Source of the DNA: Raineyella sp034933565
GTDB lineage: Bacteria > Actinomycetota > Actinomycetes > Propionibacteriales > Propionibacteriaceae
Assembly: GCF_034933565.1 (NCBI RefSeq)
Contig: NZ_JAYFNG010000024.1
Span: forward strand, 1-64,000
Length of the DNA: 64,000 nucleotides
Direction of reading: 5' to 3'
Shown here: positions 51,234 to 62,392 of the stretch, in pieces
Numbering within the stretch: the stretch's first letter is position 1
Layout: each line of letters starts with the position of its first letter
The notes under the pieces: model-generated
What the model was told of the DNA's origin: nothing
The model's input: the letters and a program-made list of their open reading frames with translations, nothing else
Database searches by the model: none
Program-made: the position numbers and the translations under genes

Positions 51234-51315
51234 GTGTTGTCCGGATGACCCGACGTGTTGTCCGGATGGGCCGGGGTGTTGTCCGGGTCGCGATCTGTCC
51301 ACAGATGTGTTGTCC
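51234..51315. repeat. Second GTGTTGTCC array, 21-bp period
   Basis: GTGTTGTCC at 51234, 51255 and 51276 (exact 21-bp steps) and again at 51307 after a 31-bp step that contains CTGTCCACA, a one-mismatch DnaA box (51296-51304). The array lies between the divergent 51206 and 51356 starts. It shares motif and period with 27302-27385. Confidence 0.88.
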
Positions 51316-51846
51316 GCCCCTTCCGGGCCCGGAACGCAGACGGCACGGTGGACACGTGCTCACCCTACTGCTGCCCGAGACCCGACCGCCCCGCCTCGAC
51401 CTGTCCGGCCCGCCGGAGCGCCCGTCGCGCCAGGCGGAACTGTTCGATGCCCTGCCCGCCCCGGTGCCGGGGCCCGCGCCGGGCACCCGGCAGGCCCGGA
51501 TGCTGGCCGGTGCCGGCGAGGCCTGCACCGCCGCCCTGGTCGACGTTCTCGTCGGCCGGCGGGCGCCGCACCAGCTGGCCCGCTGGACCACCGAAGAAGT
51601 GCTCACCGATCTGGTCATGCTCGCCCGCGCGGTGCGCCGCCATCCGGTCCGCATGACGTCACCGTACGTCCAGGTCGTCGGCGAGCGGGCCGCGGAGATC
51701 GTCGTCCCGTGCCTTCCCCGGCACGGTGACTGGGCCCCGCTCCGGGTGCTGACAGCCCGGGTCGAGCCGTACGCCGAACGCTGGCACTGCTGCCACCTGG
51801 GGTGGATCCCCGGCCCGCCCCGGCGGACCGGTCAGGCGGTGGCGTC

Positions 51847-54684
<2,838 letters not shown>

Positions 54685-54718
54685 GGAATCAGTGCTTTCT
54701 CACGGGAACGGCTGGGGC

Positions 54719-54737
54719 GTCCGCCGGGTCGGCGGAC
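54719..54737 (-). promoter_or_regulatory. Hairpin in the secA leader
   Basis: GTCCGCC (54719-54725) and GGCGGAC (54731-54737) form a 7-bp stem with a 5-nt loop, 34 nt upstream of the secA start. It could be a regulatory leader structure or part of a tandem terminator with 54752-54777. Confidence 0.3.
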
Positions 54738-54751
54738 CTTCCCCATCGTAG

Positions 54752-54777
54752 GGGGTCGACGGGAATCCGCCGACCCC
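54752..54777 (-). terminator. Candidate terminator between the PPOX gene and secA
   Basis: GGGGTCG-A-CGG pairs with CCG-C-CGACCCC (one mismatch, 4-nt loop), directly downstream of the PPOX-family stop at 54781 on the minus strand. No T-run. Confidence 0.45.
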
Positions 54778-54780
54778 TCG

Positions 54781-55179
54781 TCACCCGCGGGAGTGCCGGT
54801 ACCGGCGTCCGGTCACGGCGGACGGCACGATCGCCATCACCTCGGGCTGGTCACCCTCGATCCATGGGTGGATCCCGCTGGCGGCGGCCTCGGCCTCATC
54901 GCCCTCCAGCGCGGTCGCGAAGCCGCGGACGACGACGCTCACGCTCTCCTGGTCGGTGATCGCGTCGACCTCGTAGGCGACGGTGCCCTGCTCGTCGATG
55001 GCCAGCAGCTTCGACCCCTGGCCGGTCTCGAAGACGATCTGCTGGTCGCGGACGGCGTGGCTGATCGGAACGATGTTGACCTCTCCGTCGAGCACGTACG
55101 CCAGTCGACCGACGGACTGCTCGGTGAGGACCGCCCAGCAGGCCTCGGGGGTCAGTTCCTCCATGCGCTCGGGCTCCAT
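54781..55179 (-). CDS. Pyridoxamine 5'-phosphate oxidase-like (split-barrel flavin) protein
   Basis: A 132-residue split-barrel protein. LTPEACWAVLTEQSVGRLAYV at the start, INIVPISHAV-like NIVPISHAVRDQQIVFETG, GSKLLAI and SVSVVVRGFATAL are typical of the PNPOx-like/F420- or FMN-binding group. The ligand (FMN, F420, heme) cannot be assigned. AAGGAG lies 5 nt before the ATG. It lies upstream of secA on the same strand, with candidate terminator hairpins between them. Confidence 0.82.
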   Translation of the reverse strand: MEPERMEELTPEACWAVLTEQSVGRLAYVLDGEVNIVPISHAVRDQQIVFETGQGSKLLAIDEQGTVAYEVDAITDQESVSVVVRGFATALEGDEAEAAASGIHPWIEGDQPEVMAIVPSAVTGRRYRHSRG

Positions 55180-55324
55180 CGGTACTCCTTCGTCTGGTGG
55201 GGCTTCAGGTCCGTCGGGTGTGGCGGCCGGGCCGGCCCGGGTGGCTCACGCCGTCGGGTCCGGCTCGTTCCCTGAGCGTACCCACCCGCGGTCGTCCCCG
55301 TCACCGCGGGAGGGGGTTCCGATC

Positions 55325-55420
55325 GGTGCCGGGATTTCGATCCGGTGCCGGACGGTGCCGGACGCTCGATCTGGTGCCGGACGCTCGATCGGTGCCAGAC
55401 TTTCGGGTCAGTGCCAGACT
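55325..55420. repeat. GGTGCCGGACGCTCGATC-type repeats upstream of gnd
   Basis: GGTGCC recurs at 55325, 55344, 55354, 55373 and 55391, with a variant AGTGCC at 55409; unit length is mostly 18-19 bp with one 10-bp step. The array ends about 50 bp before the gnd ATG. The rest of 55180-55468 holds nothing else recognisable. Confidence 0.75.
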
Positions 55421-55468
55421 GAGGGCGTGTCGGATCGCGACTGGTCGCAACGCAACGAAAGGCAGTAC

Positions 55469-56899
55469 ATGACTGAACGTGCAAGCATCGGCGTCGTCGG
55501 CATGGCGGTGATGGGGTCGAACCTGGCCCGGAACTTCGCCAACCACGGCCACCGGGTGGCGATCTTCAACCGTACCTACGAGAAGACCGAGAAGGTCATG
55601 GCCGAGCATCCGGAGGCCGGCTTCCTCGCCGCGCGGACCCCGGAAGAGCTCGTCGCCGGCCTCGAGAAGCCCCGCCGGATCATGATGATGGTCAAGGCCG
55701 GTGCCGCCACCGATGCGACCATCGACACCTTCGCCCCGCTGCTGGAGGACGGCGACATCCTGATCGACGGCGGCAACGCGTTCTACAAGGACACCCAGCG
55801 TCGCGAGATCGCGCTCCGCGACAAGGGCGTCCACTTCGTCGGCGTCGGCGTTTCCGGCGGCGAGGAGGGGGCACTGCACGGTCCCTCGATCATGCCCGGC
55901 GGCTCCGCCCACTCCTACGAGTTCCTCGGCCCGCTACTGGAGGACATCTCGGCCAAGTTCCACGGTGAACCGTGCTGCACCTACATCGGCACCGACGGCG
56001 CCGGCCACTTCGTCAAGATGGTGCACAACGGCATCGAGTACTCCGACATGCAGGGCATCGGCGAGGCCTTCAGCCTGCTGCGCGCGGCAGGCCTGACAGT
56101 GCCGGAGATCTCCGACATCTTCCGCGAATGGAACAAGGGCGAGCTCGACTCGTACCTGATCGAGATCACCTCCCGGGTGCTCGACCAGGTCGACGCGAAG
56201 ACCGGCAAGCCGCTGGTCGACGAGATCGTCGACGCGGCCGGCCAGAAGGGCACCGGCTCCTGGACCGCCCAGGTCTCCCTCGAGCTCGGCGTGGACGTGA
56301 ACGCCATCGCCGAGTCCGTCTTCGCCCGCTCGATCTCGTCCTCCCCCGAGCTGCGCGCCGCCCTGCAACCACTGCTCCAGGGCCCGGACCGCACCATCGC
56401 CGTCGAGGACCGGGACGCCTTCGTCGAGGACGTCCGCCAAGCACTGTGGGCCTCCAAGGTGGTCGCCTACTCCCAGGGCCTGGACCTGATCCGGATCGGC
56501 GCCCAGGAGTACGGCTGGGACATCGACGTGGCCGCCGTCGCCAGGATCTGGCGGGCCGGCTGCATCATCCGCGCCAAGCTGCTCGACCGGATCTCCAACG
56601 AGTACGCGGCCGGCAACCTCACCAACCTGCTCGAGGCCCCCTCGCTGATCGCGGACATGGCCGCCGCGCAGGACGGCTGGCGCCGTACGCTCGGGCGTGC
56701 GATCGCCTCCGGCGTGGCGACTCCGGTCTTCTCGGCCGCGCTCGCCTACTACGACAGCGCCCGGTCGCCGCGGCTGCCCGCCTTCCTGATCCAGGGGCAG
56801 CGGGACTTCTTCGGCGCCCACACCTACCGGCGTGTCGACGAGGAGGGTACCTTCCACACCGAGTGGTCGGGCGACCGCTCGGAGACGAAGCTGAGCTGA
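55469..56899 (+). CDS. gnd: 6-phosphogluconate dehydrogenase (decarboxylating)
   Basis: A 476-residue NADP-dependent enzyme of the oxidative pentose phosphate pathway. GVVGMAVMGSNLARNFANHG (Rossmann, in parts), FNRTYEKTE, VGVSGGEEGALHGPSIMPGG (substrate loop), FVKMVHNGIEYSDMQ with the catalytic Lys and NGIEY, and a C-terminal RDFFGAHTYRR. The length fits the long homodimeric class (about 470). GAAAGG is 6 nt before the ATG. It is inserted between hpf and secA, which are adjacent in M. tuberculosis. Confidence 0.97.
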   Translation: MTERASIGVVGMAVMGSNLARNFANHGHRVAIFNRTYEKTEKVMAEHPEAGFLAARTPEELVAGLEKPRRIMMMVKAGAATDATIDTFAPLLEDGDILIDGGNAFYKDTQRREIALRDKGVHFVGVGVSGGEEGALHGPSIMPGGSAHSYEFLGPLLEDISAKFHGEPCCTYIGTDGAGHFVKMVHNGIEYSDMQGIGEAFSLLRAAGLTVPEISDIFREWNKGELDSYLIEITSRVLDQVDAKTGKPLVDEIVDAAGQKGTGSWTAQVSLELGVDVNAIAESVFARSISSSPELRAALQPLLQGPDRTIAVEDRDAFVEDVRQALWASKVVAYSQGLDLIRIGAQEYGWDIDVAAVARIWRAGCIIRAKLLDRISNEYAAGNLTNLLEAPSLIADMAAAQDGWRRTLGRAIASGVATPVFSAALAYYDSARSPRLPAFLIQGQRDFFGAHTYRRVDEEGTFHTEWSGDRSETKLS

Positions 56900-56906
56900 C
56901 CCGACC

Positions 56907-56939
56907 GTTCCCGGTCACCGCCCTGCGATGACCGGGAAC
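56907..56939 (+). terminator. Terminator of gnd
   Basis: A perfect 11-bp stem GTTCCCGGTCA (56907-56917) with 56929-56939, beginning 7 nt after the gnd stop, loop of 11 nt. Confidence 0.7.
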
Positions 56940-56945
56940 AGTCCG

Positions 56946-56987
56946 GGACACCACGAGTCAGGACACCACGAGTCAGGACACCACGAG
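56946..56987. repeat. Three 15-bp repeats between two hairpins
   Basis: GGACACCACGAGTCA at 56946-56960 and 56961-56975, with a truncated third copy at 56976-56987. The third copy runs into the left arm of the next hairpin. Confidence 0.88.
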
Positions 56988-57016
56988 GGGCCGGTCCGAT
57001 GGACCGGCCCCTCGTG
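56982..57016. terminator. Bidirectional terminator between gnd and hpf
   Basis: A perfect 16-bp stem CACGAGGGGCCGGTCC (56982-56997) with 57001-57016 and a GAT loop. It lies 28 bp from the hpf stop and serves both convergent genes. Confidence 0.85.
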
Positions 57017-57044
57017 TGTTGGCAGGGGTCATCGTCGGGCCGGG

Positions 57045-57683
57045 TCAGCCGACCTTCTCCTCGGTCACCTCACCGTCGAGCCGCAGCACGCCGTAGCTGT
57101 AGCCCTTGCGGCGGTACACCACGCTCGGCACGCCCGCGTCGGCGTCCTGGAAGAGGAAGAAGTCGTGCCCGACCAGCTCCATCTGATCCAGCGCCTGGGC
57201 CAGGGTCATCGGTGTCTTCGGGTGCGACTTCTCGCGCACGACGAGCGGTCCCTCCCCGGTCACCTCGATCCCGGCGACCGTACGGGTCTCCCCCTCCGAG
57301 GATTCCTCCGACGGCGCCAGCGCCAGCTCGGGCAGATCCGCGGCCGCCTCGTAGAGGGCGGTCGGACGACGCCGGCCGTGGTGCACCTTGCGTCGGTCGG
57401 ACGCCCGCCGCAGCTGGGCCCGCAGCCGGTCCATCGCCAGCTCGAAAGAGGCGAACTTGTCCGGGTCCGCGGCCTCCGCGCGGACGACCGGGCCTTTCGA
57501 GAGCAGGGTGATCTCAGTGCGGTAGGTCTGGTTGGGCTGCTTCTCGGTCCCGTAGGACGAGAGCTGCACGTCCACACGGATCACGCGATCCCTGAGGCGC
57601 TCGATCTTCCCGATCTTGTCCAGCACGTGCAGCCTGTAGTCCTCGGGCACCTTGGTGTGCCGGCCAGTGACGTTGACGTCCAT
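57045..57683 (-). CDS. hpf: Long ribosome hibernation-promoting factor
   Basis: A 212-residue long-form HPF (RafH/Rv3241c position). N-terminal S30AE domain (1-105: MDVNVTGRHTKVPEDYRLHV, KIGKIERLRDRVIRVDVQLS, in parts), acidic linker (about 118-140, LAPSEESSEGE) and C-terminal dimerisation domain (KSHPKTPMTLAQALDQMELVGHDFFLF in parts; VVYRRKGYSYGVLRL). It pairs 70S ribosomes into inactive dimers or silences monosomes in stationary phase. GGGAGG lies 7 nt before the ATG. Confidence 0.95.
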   Translation of the reverse strand: MDVNVTGRHTKVPEDYRLHVLDKIGKIERLRDRVIRVDVQLSSYGTEKQPNQTYRTEITLLSKGPVVRAEAADPDKFASFELAMDRLRAQLRRASDRRKVHHGRRRPTALYEAAADLPELALAPSEESSEGETRTVAGIEVTGEGPLVVREKSHPKTPMTLAQALDQMELVGHDFFLFQDADAGVPSVVYRRKGYSYGVLRLDGEVTEEKVG

Positions 57684-58037
57684 GGCAACCTCCCGTCTCA
57701 GAAACGGCCGACCGCCCGTCGGTCGACGGGCTCCTTATCGGCCCTGACATGCGAAGGGCACCGCGTTCCCCCTTGCCGTGGGACAGGACCTGTGTCGGTC
57801 GTGTCCCGCCGGATTCATTGGGGTACCGGTGCCATGCACCTACGGTACTCGTGCCCCTGTGCCGCCACCAGCCTGTTCGTCCTAAGTCACATCGAGGTCA
57901 TCGACCCGTCGGATCCGGCTGGGCCGCGCCGCCCGCGGCGGGCGTGACACGGGACCGACACATCCGGCCCACATTCCTCATCGGGCCGTAACACAGCGAC
58001 CGAACCGTGGAAACAGACGGCCTGTTCACTGATCGCC
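57684..58037. other. hpf/amtB divergent intergenic region
   Basis: 354 bp without a gene. It contains an 8-bp inverted repeat GCCCGTCG/CGACGGGC (57714-57721/57724-57731) in the hpf leader, and GTAAC (57988-57992) and GTCAC half-sites that recall nitrogen-regulator boxes but do not form a full GTnAC-N6-GnAAC. I see no clear promoter for amtB. Confidence 0.4.
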
Positions 58038-59381
58038 ATGAACACTCCCATCGATGCCGGCGACACCGCCTGGGTACTGATCAGTGCCGCGCTGGTGCTG
58101 CTGATGACGACACCCGCGCTCGCCCTCTTCTACGGCGGCATGACCCGTACGAAGAACACGCTGAACATGATGATGATGTCGTTCTCCGCCCTTGCCGGGG
58201 TCGGAGTGCTCTGGGTGCTCTTCGGGTACTCGGCAGCGTTCGGCAACTCCCTGGGCGGCCTCGGTCTGCTGGGCAATCCGCTCGAGGCCGCCGGGCTCAG
58301 GGGCCTGATGGACAAGAACGCCGTGGCCGGCACCGTCCCCGCCCTCGCCTTCGTCGCCTTCCAGGCCGCCTTCGCGGTCATCGCGGTCGCGCTGATCTCC
58401 GGCGCCGTCGCCGACCGGATGAAATTCAGTGCCTGGATCGTCTTCTCGCTGGTCTGGGCGAGCATCGTCTACTTCCCGGTGGCCCACTGGGTCTTCGCCT
58501 TCACCTCCGCCGACGGCACCGTGGTCGGCGGCTGGATCGCCAACCAGTTGAAGGCGATCGACTTCGCCGGTGGCACCGCGATCCACATCAACGCCGGTGC
58601 TGCGGGGCTGGCTCTCGCCATCGTCCTCGGCAAGCGTCAGGGCTTCGGCAGGACCCCGATCCGGCCCGGCAACCTGGTCTCGGTGATGCTCGGCTCCGCC
58701 CTGCTGTTCGTCGGCTGGTTCGGCTTCAACGCCGGGTCCGCGCTGGGCGCCAACTGGATCGCCGCCACCGCGTTCGTCAACACTCTCGCCGCCACCGCCG
58801 CGGCGATCATCGGCTGGCTCGTCGTGGAGCGGATCCGCGACGGTCACGCCACCTCCCTGGGGGCCGCCTCCGGTGTGGTCGCCGGCCTGGTCGGCATCAC
58901 CCCCGCCGCCCACTCCGTCTCGCCGGTGGGCGCCCTGCTCCTCGGTGTCGGGGTCGGCGCGCTGTGCGCGCTGGCCGTCCCGCTGAAGTTCCGCCTCGGC
59001 TACGACGACGCGCTCGACGTCGTCGGCGTGCACCTGGTCGGCGGCTTCGTCGGCACCGTCCTGATCGGTCTGCTGGCCGATCCCACCTCCCCGGCCGGCG
59101 TCGCCGGCCTGTTCTACGGCGGCGGCTTCGGTCAGCTGGGCCGCCAGTTCATCGGCGCCATGGCGGTCCTGGTCTTCTCCTTCGTCCTGTCCTTCTTGAT
59201 CGCCATCGTGATCAAGAAGATGATGGGAATCCGGGTGGATGAGGAGACCGAGCGGGTCGGTATCGATATCGTGACCCACGCCGAGCAAGCGTACGACTTC
59301 ACCGCCCCGGCCGGCGGCTCCCCCATGCACGTCGGTCACGGATCCGCCGCGGGCACCACCGACAAGGAGCACCTCTCATGA
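58038..59381 (+). CDS. amtB: Ammonium transporter AmtB
   Basis: A 447-residue channel with about 11 transmembrane helices. Landmarks: MTTPALALFYGGMTRTKN near the N-terminus, FQAAFAVIAVALISGAVADR (in parts), ALGAHWVF-like PVAHWVFAF, GGTAIHINAGAAGLALAIVLGKR with one pore His, VGWFGFNAGSAL, and DDALDVVGVHLVGGFVGTVL with the second pore His. It is the first gene of amtB-glnK-glnD; its stop overlaps the glnK ATG. Confidence 0.96.
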   Translation: MNTPIDAGDTAWVLISAALVLLMTTPALALFYGGMTRTKNTLNMMMMSFSALAGVGVLWVLFGYSAAFGNSLGGLGLLGNPLEAAGLRGLMDKNAVAGTVPALAFVAFQAAFAVIAVALISGAVADRMKFSAWIVFSLVWASIVYFPVAHWVFAFTSADGTVVGGWIANQLKAIDFAGGTAIHINAGAAGLALAIVLGKRQGFGRTPIRPGNLVSVMLGSALLFVGWFGFNAGSALGANWIAATAFVNTLAATAAAIIGWLVVERIRDGHATSLGAASGVVAGLVGITPAAHSVSPVGALLLGVGVGALCALAVPLKFRLGYDDALDVVGVHLVGGFVGTVLIGLLADPTSPAGVAGLFYGGGFGQLGRQFIGAMAVLVFSFVLSFLIAIVIKKMMGIRVDEETERVGIDIVTHAEQAYDFTAPAGGSPMHVGHGSAAGTTDKEHLS

Positions 59382-59716
59382 AGCTCGTCACCGCCATCAT
59401 CAAGCCGCACCGTCTGGACCCGGTCAAGGATGCCCTGATCGCCCTGGGCGTGTCCGGGATGACCATCTCCGAGGTCGCCGGATACGGCCGCCAGCGGGGC
59501 CACAGCGAGGTCTACCGCGGAGCGGAGTACACGGTGGACTTCGTCCCGAAGATCCGCCTGGAGATCGTCATCGAGGACGCCGACGCCGACCGGGTGGTGC
59601 AGACCATCGTCACCGAGGCCGACACCGGCAAGATCGGTGACGGCAAGATCTGGACCATCCCGGTGGAGGACGTGGTCCGGGTCCGCACCGGTGAGCGGGG
59701 CCTGGACGCCCTGTGA
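59378..59716 (+). CDS. glnK: Nitrogen regulatory PII protein GlnK
   Basis: A 112-residue trimeric PII. T-loop GHSEVYRGAEYTVDFVPK carries Tyr51, the residue modified (uridylylated or, in Corynebacterium, adenylylated) by GlnD. B-loop TGKIGDGKIWTIPVEDVVRVRTGE is intact. It binds ATP/ADP and 2-oxoglutarate and blocks AmtB when nitrogen is plentiful. The ATG overlaps the amtB stop (59378-59381); glnD follows 7 bp after its stop. Confidence 0.97.
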   Translation: MKLVTAIIKPHRLDPVKDALIALGVSGMTISEVAGYGRQRGHSEVYRGAEYTVDFVPKIRLEIVIEDADADRVVQTIVTEADTGKIGDGKIWTIPVEDVVRVRTGERGLDAL

Positions 59717-59723
59717 CCTGACC

Positions 59724-61457
59724 ATGGTCGACACGTCCACCATCCGCTCCGAGCGGCTGTCCGTCGCCGGCGCCCCGCGACCTTCGGGCCGGGGCGCCGG
59801 TGCCCTGTCCAGGGCCCACATCACCGCCGTCACCGAACAGTGGCTCCGGGATCTGTGGGTGGAGGCGACGACCGGCCACCCAGAGCCCCTCGATCCCGGT
59901 CCCGGGATCGCGCTGGCCTGTTCGGGCAGCCTGGCCCGCCGGGAGTCGGGGCCGTTGAGCGACCTGGACCTCGAGCTTCTGCTGGACCACCGCTGCCGGC
60001 TGGGCCGCGACCGGGTCGCCGAGATCGCCGAACGCCTCTGGTACCCGATCTGGGACAGCCGGCTCGGCATGGACCACGCCGTCCGGACCATCGACCAGTC
60101 CCGGGCGGCCGCCCGCGCCGACCTCGCGACCGCGGCCTCCGCCCTGGACGTACGCTGCGTCGCCGGCGACGACCACGTGGTGAGCACGCTGCGCGGGATC
60201 CTCGCGGCCGACTGGCGCACCGACGCCCGCAAGCGGCTGCCCGAGCTGGAGGAGTCGATCCGGGCCCGGCACGCCCGCAACGGCGACCTCGACCAGACGC
60301 TGGACCCCGATCTGAAGGAGGGCAACGGCGGCCTGCGGGACATGACGGTGCTGCGGGCGCTGGCCGCGTCGTGGCTCGCGGACTATGCGCACGAACGGGC
60401 CGAGCCGGCCCACCATCTCCTCCTTGACACCCGTGACGCCCTCCAGGTCGTCACCGGTCGCGCCCGCAACGAACTGGTGCTGCAGGAGCACGACGCAGTG
60501 GCGGCCCGGCTCGGCCTCGACACCGACGAGATGCTCCGCCGGGTCTCGGCCGGTGGTCATACGGTCGCCCACGAGTTGCAGGCGACACTGCGCCGCGCGC
60601 TGCAGGCCCGCGCGCCCCGTCGGGGTATCCCCCGGCGCAGGCCCGCACTGCGGATGCTCGGCGACGGCTGCTACGTCCACGAGGGTGAGATCGTGCTGGG
60701 CAAGGGGGCCGACCAGGACGACCCGATGCTGCCGCTGGTGCTGGCCCGACACGCCGCCGCCGAGGACCTGCCGATCTCCGACATCACCGCCCGCAACCTG
60801 GCCGCCCGGACCCCCGACCTGCCGACGCCCTGGCCGACGCCCGCACTGGCCGCACTCGTCGCCCTGCTCGCCACGGGTGCGCCGTTGCTGGGGGTCTGGG
60901 ACGCCCTGGACGACGCCGGCCTGATCAGCCGGTGGATCCCGGCCTGGGATGGGATCCATTCCCGCCACCAGCGCAACAGCCTCCACCGGTGGACCGTCGA
61001 CCGTCACACCCTCGAGTGCGTCATCCTCGCCGCGGGGATGACCGACCGCGTCCGGCGTCCCGACGTGCTGCTGCTGGCGGCGCTCTTCCACGACATCGGC
61101 AAAGTCGCCGGTGCCCGCGACCACAGCGCCGTCGGCGCCGGGATCGCCCGCGACGCCCTGCCCCGGCTCGGCGTCGATCCTGACACCCGGGAGACGGTCG
61201 TCAGCCTGGTCCGCAACCATCTGGCGCTGGCGGCTCTGGCCTCCCGGGAGGATCCCGAGGAACCTGCGGCGATCGAGCGCCTCTGCGCAGTGGTCGATCA
61301 CGACCCGGAGCTGCTGGAGCAGCTCGCCACCCTGACCGAGGCCGATGCCCGGGCGACCGGCCCGGGCGTCTGGACCACCTGGCGGGCCGACCGCGCCCAG
61401 CAGTTCGTCACGGCGGCCCGCCGCCGGCTGGCCGAGCAGACCCCGGCGACTCGCTGA
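59724..61457 (+). CDS. glnD: PII nucleotidylyltransferase GlnD, short form without ACT domains
   Basis: A 577-residue enzyme. Nucleotidyltransferase domain with CSGSLARRESGPLSDLDLELL (in parts; GS...SDxD metal site) at about residues 70-95, the GlnD linker DPDLKEGNGGLRDM (about 193-206), and an HD domain with ALFHDIGKVAG (about 452-462) and EDPEEPAAIERLCAVVDHDP. It ends soon after WTTWRADRAQQFVTAA and lacks the two C-terminal ACT domains that sense glutamine (E. coli 890, M. tuberculosis about 808). Its 3' end overlaps comF by 50 bp. Confidence 0.9.
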   Translation: MVDTSTIRSERLSVAGAPRPSGRGAGALSRAHITAVTEQWLRDLWVEATTGHPEPLDPGPGIALACSGSLARRESGPLSDLDLELLLDHRCRLGRDRVAEIAERLWYPIWDSRLGMDHAVRTIDQSRAAARADLATAASALDVRCVAGDDHVVSTLRGILAADWRTDARKRLPELEESIRARHARNGDLDQTLDPDLKEGNGGLRDMTVLRALAASWLADYAHERAEPAHHLLLDTRDALQVVTGRARNELVLQEHDAVAARLGLDTDEMLRRVSAGGHTVAHELQATLRRALQARAPRRGIPRRRPALRMLGDGCYVHEGEIVLGKGADQDDPMLPLVLARHAAAEDLPISDITARNLAARTPDLPTPWPTPALAALVALLATGAPLLGVWDALDDAGLISRWIPAWDGIHSRHQRNSLHRWTVDRHTLECVILAAGMTDRVRRPDVLLLAALFHDIGKVAGARDHSAVGAGIARDALPRLGVDPDTRETVVSLVRNHLALAALASREDPEEPAAIERLCAVVDHDPELLEQLATLTEADARATGPGVWTTWRADRAQQFVTAARRRLAEQTPATR

Positions 61458-62160
61458 CCGACGGGTCCCGCGGGGTCGCCGCCACCGTCGCGGCGCCGAG
61501 CACCCGCAGGCCGCCCTGCCGCAGCACCCGGGCCATCTCGGCCAGCGTGGCACCGGTGGTGATCACGTCGTCCACCGGCACCACGACCGCCCCGGCCACC
61601 GGCCGGCGTGTCAGTACCAGGCTGCCGGACAGGTTCGCCTCGCGTTCCCCGGCGTCGAGTCCGGCCTGGTCGGCGGTCCGTCCCCGCATCCGTACCAACG
61701 GCACCGACACCACCGGCAGGCCGGTGGCGGGGCCGATCCGGGCAGCCGCTCCCGAAGCGAGCCGGGCGGTGACGTCGCTGCCCCGCCGCAGCACGGCCAT
61801 CCGGCGGGAGGGCGCCGGGACCAGGACGACCGGCCCGGGCCGCCAGATACCGTCCTCGACGCAGCGGTGGAGCAGCGTCACCACCGACCAGGCCAGCCGC
61901 TCGCCGAGCAGGCCGCCGAGTCCCCAGGCAGAGGCCTCCTTGTAGCGGTGCACCAGGCCCCGCACCGGGCCGGTGTACGGCATCGAGGCCACCGTCATCG
62001 GCAGCCCTCGCGGGGTGGGGCGGGGCCGGACGATCCGCGGACCGTGGGCGGCGATCCACTCCAGGCAGCCGGGGCAGACCGTCGGCCCCGGTCGACCGCA
62101 GCCGGCACACGTACGCCCCAGCAGCAGGTCGGCCGCCGCTTCGCGCAGGGTCGTGTCCAT
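61408..62160 (-). CDS. comF: ComF/phosphoribosyltransferase-family protein
   Basis: A 250-residue protein: N-terminal four-Cys zinc site (CAGCG...CPGC, about 18-32), LVHRYKEASAWGLG, VLVPAPSRRMAVLRRGSD and the PRPP-binding loop VVPVDDVITTGATLAEMARVL (in parts; about 192-210). ComFC proteins act in DNA uptake in competent bacteria; the role in Actinobacteria is unsettled. M. tuberculosis has the equivalent gene (Rv3242c) between lpqB and hpf. The ATG at 62160 lacks a clear Shine-Dalgarno. Confidence 0.88.
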   Translation of the reverse strand: MDTTLREAAADLLLGRTCAGCGRPGPTVCPGCLEWIAAHGPRIVRPRPTPRGLPMTVASMPYTGPVRGLVHRYKEASAWGLGGLLGERLAWSVVTLLHRCVEDGIWRPGPVVLVPAPSRRMAVLRRGSDVTARLASGAAARIGPATGLPVVSVPLVRMRGRTADQAGLDAGEREANLSGSLVLTRRPVAGAVVVPVDDVITTGATLAEMARVLRQGGLRVLGAATVAATPRDPSVSESPGSARPAGGGPP

Positions 62161-62392
62161 GGCACCGGTGTGGGCCGTTCCGGCTCCCGGAAGGCGATCA
62201 GCCCCACCGCTGTGGATGGGCGGCCCCGGCGGACCACCGCTGTGGACGGTCCGGTGAGCGTGGGCGGCGCCGCTGCGTGCCGCCCCGGGCAGGCGCGAGT
62301 CCAGCCGACCCAGACGGCGGATCCCGGATAGGTGGGGCCGGCCGAGGTCGACAGCCGATCCGAGGTGGGCGGAGAGTCAGCCAGGCGGCCGA

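Noticed and set aside
57880..58020. GlnR or AmtR operator upstream of amtB
   Set aside because: Half-sites GTAAC and GTCAC are present, but no pair fits GTnAC-N6-GnAAC, and no AmtR-like box was seen.
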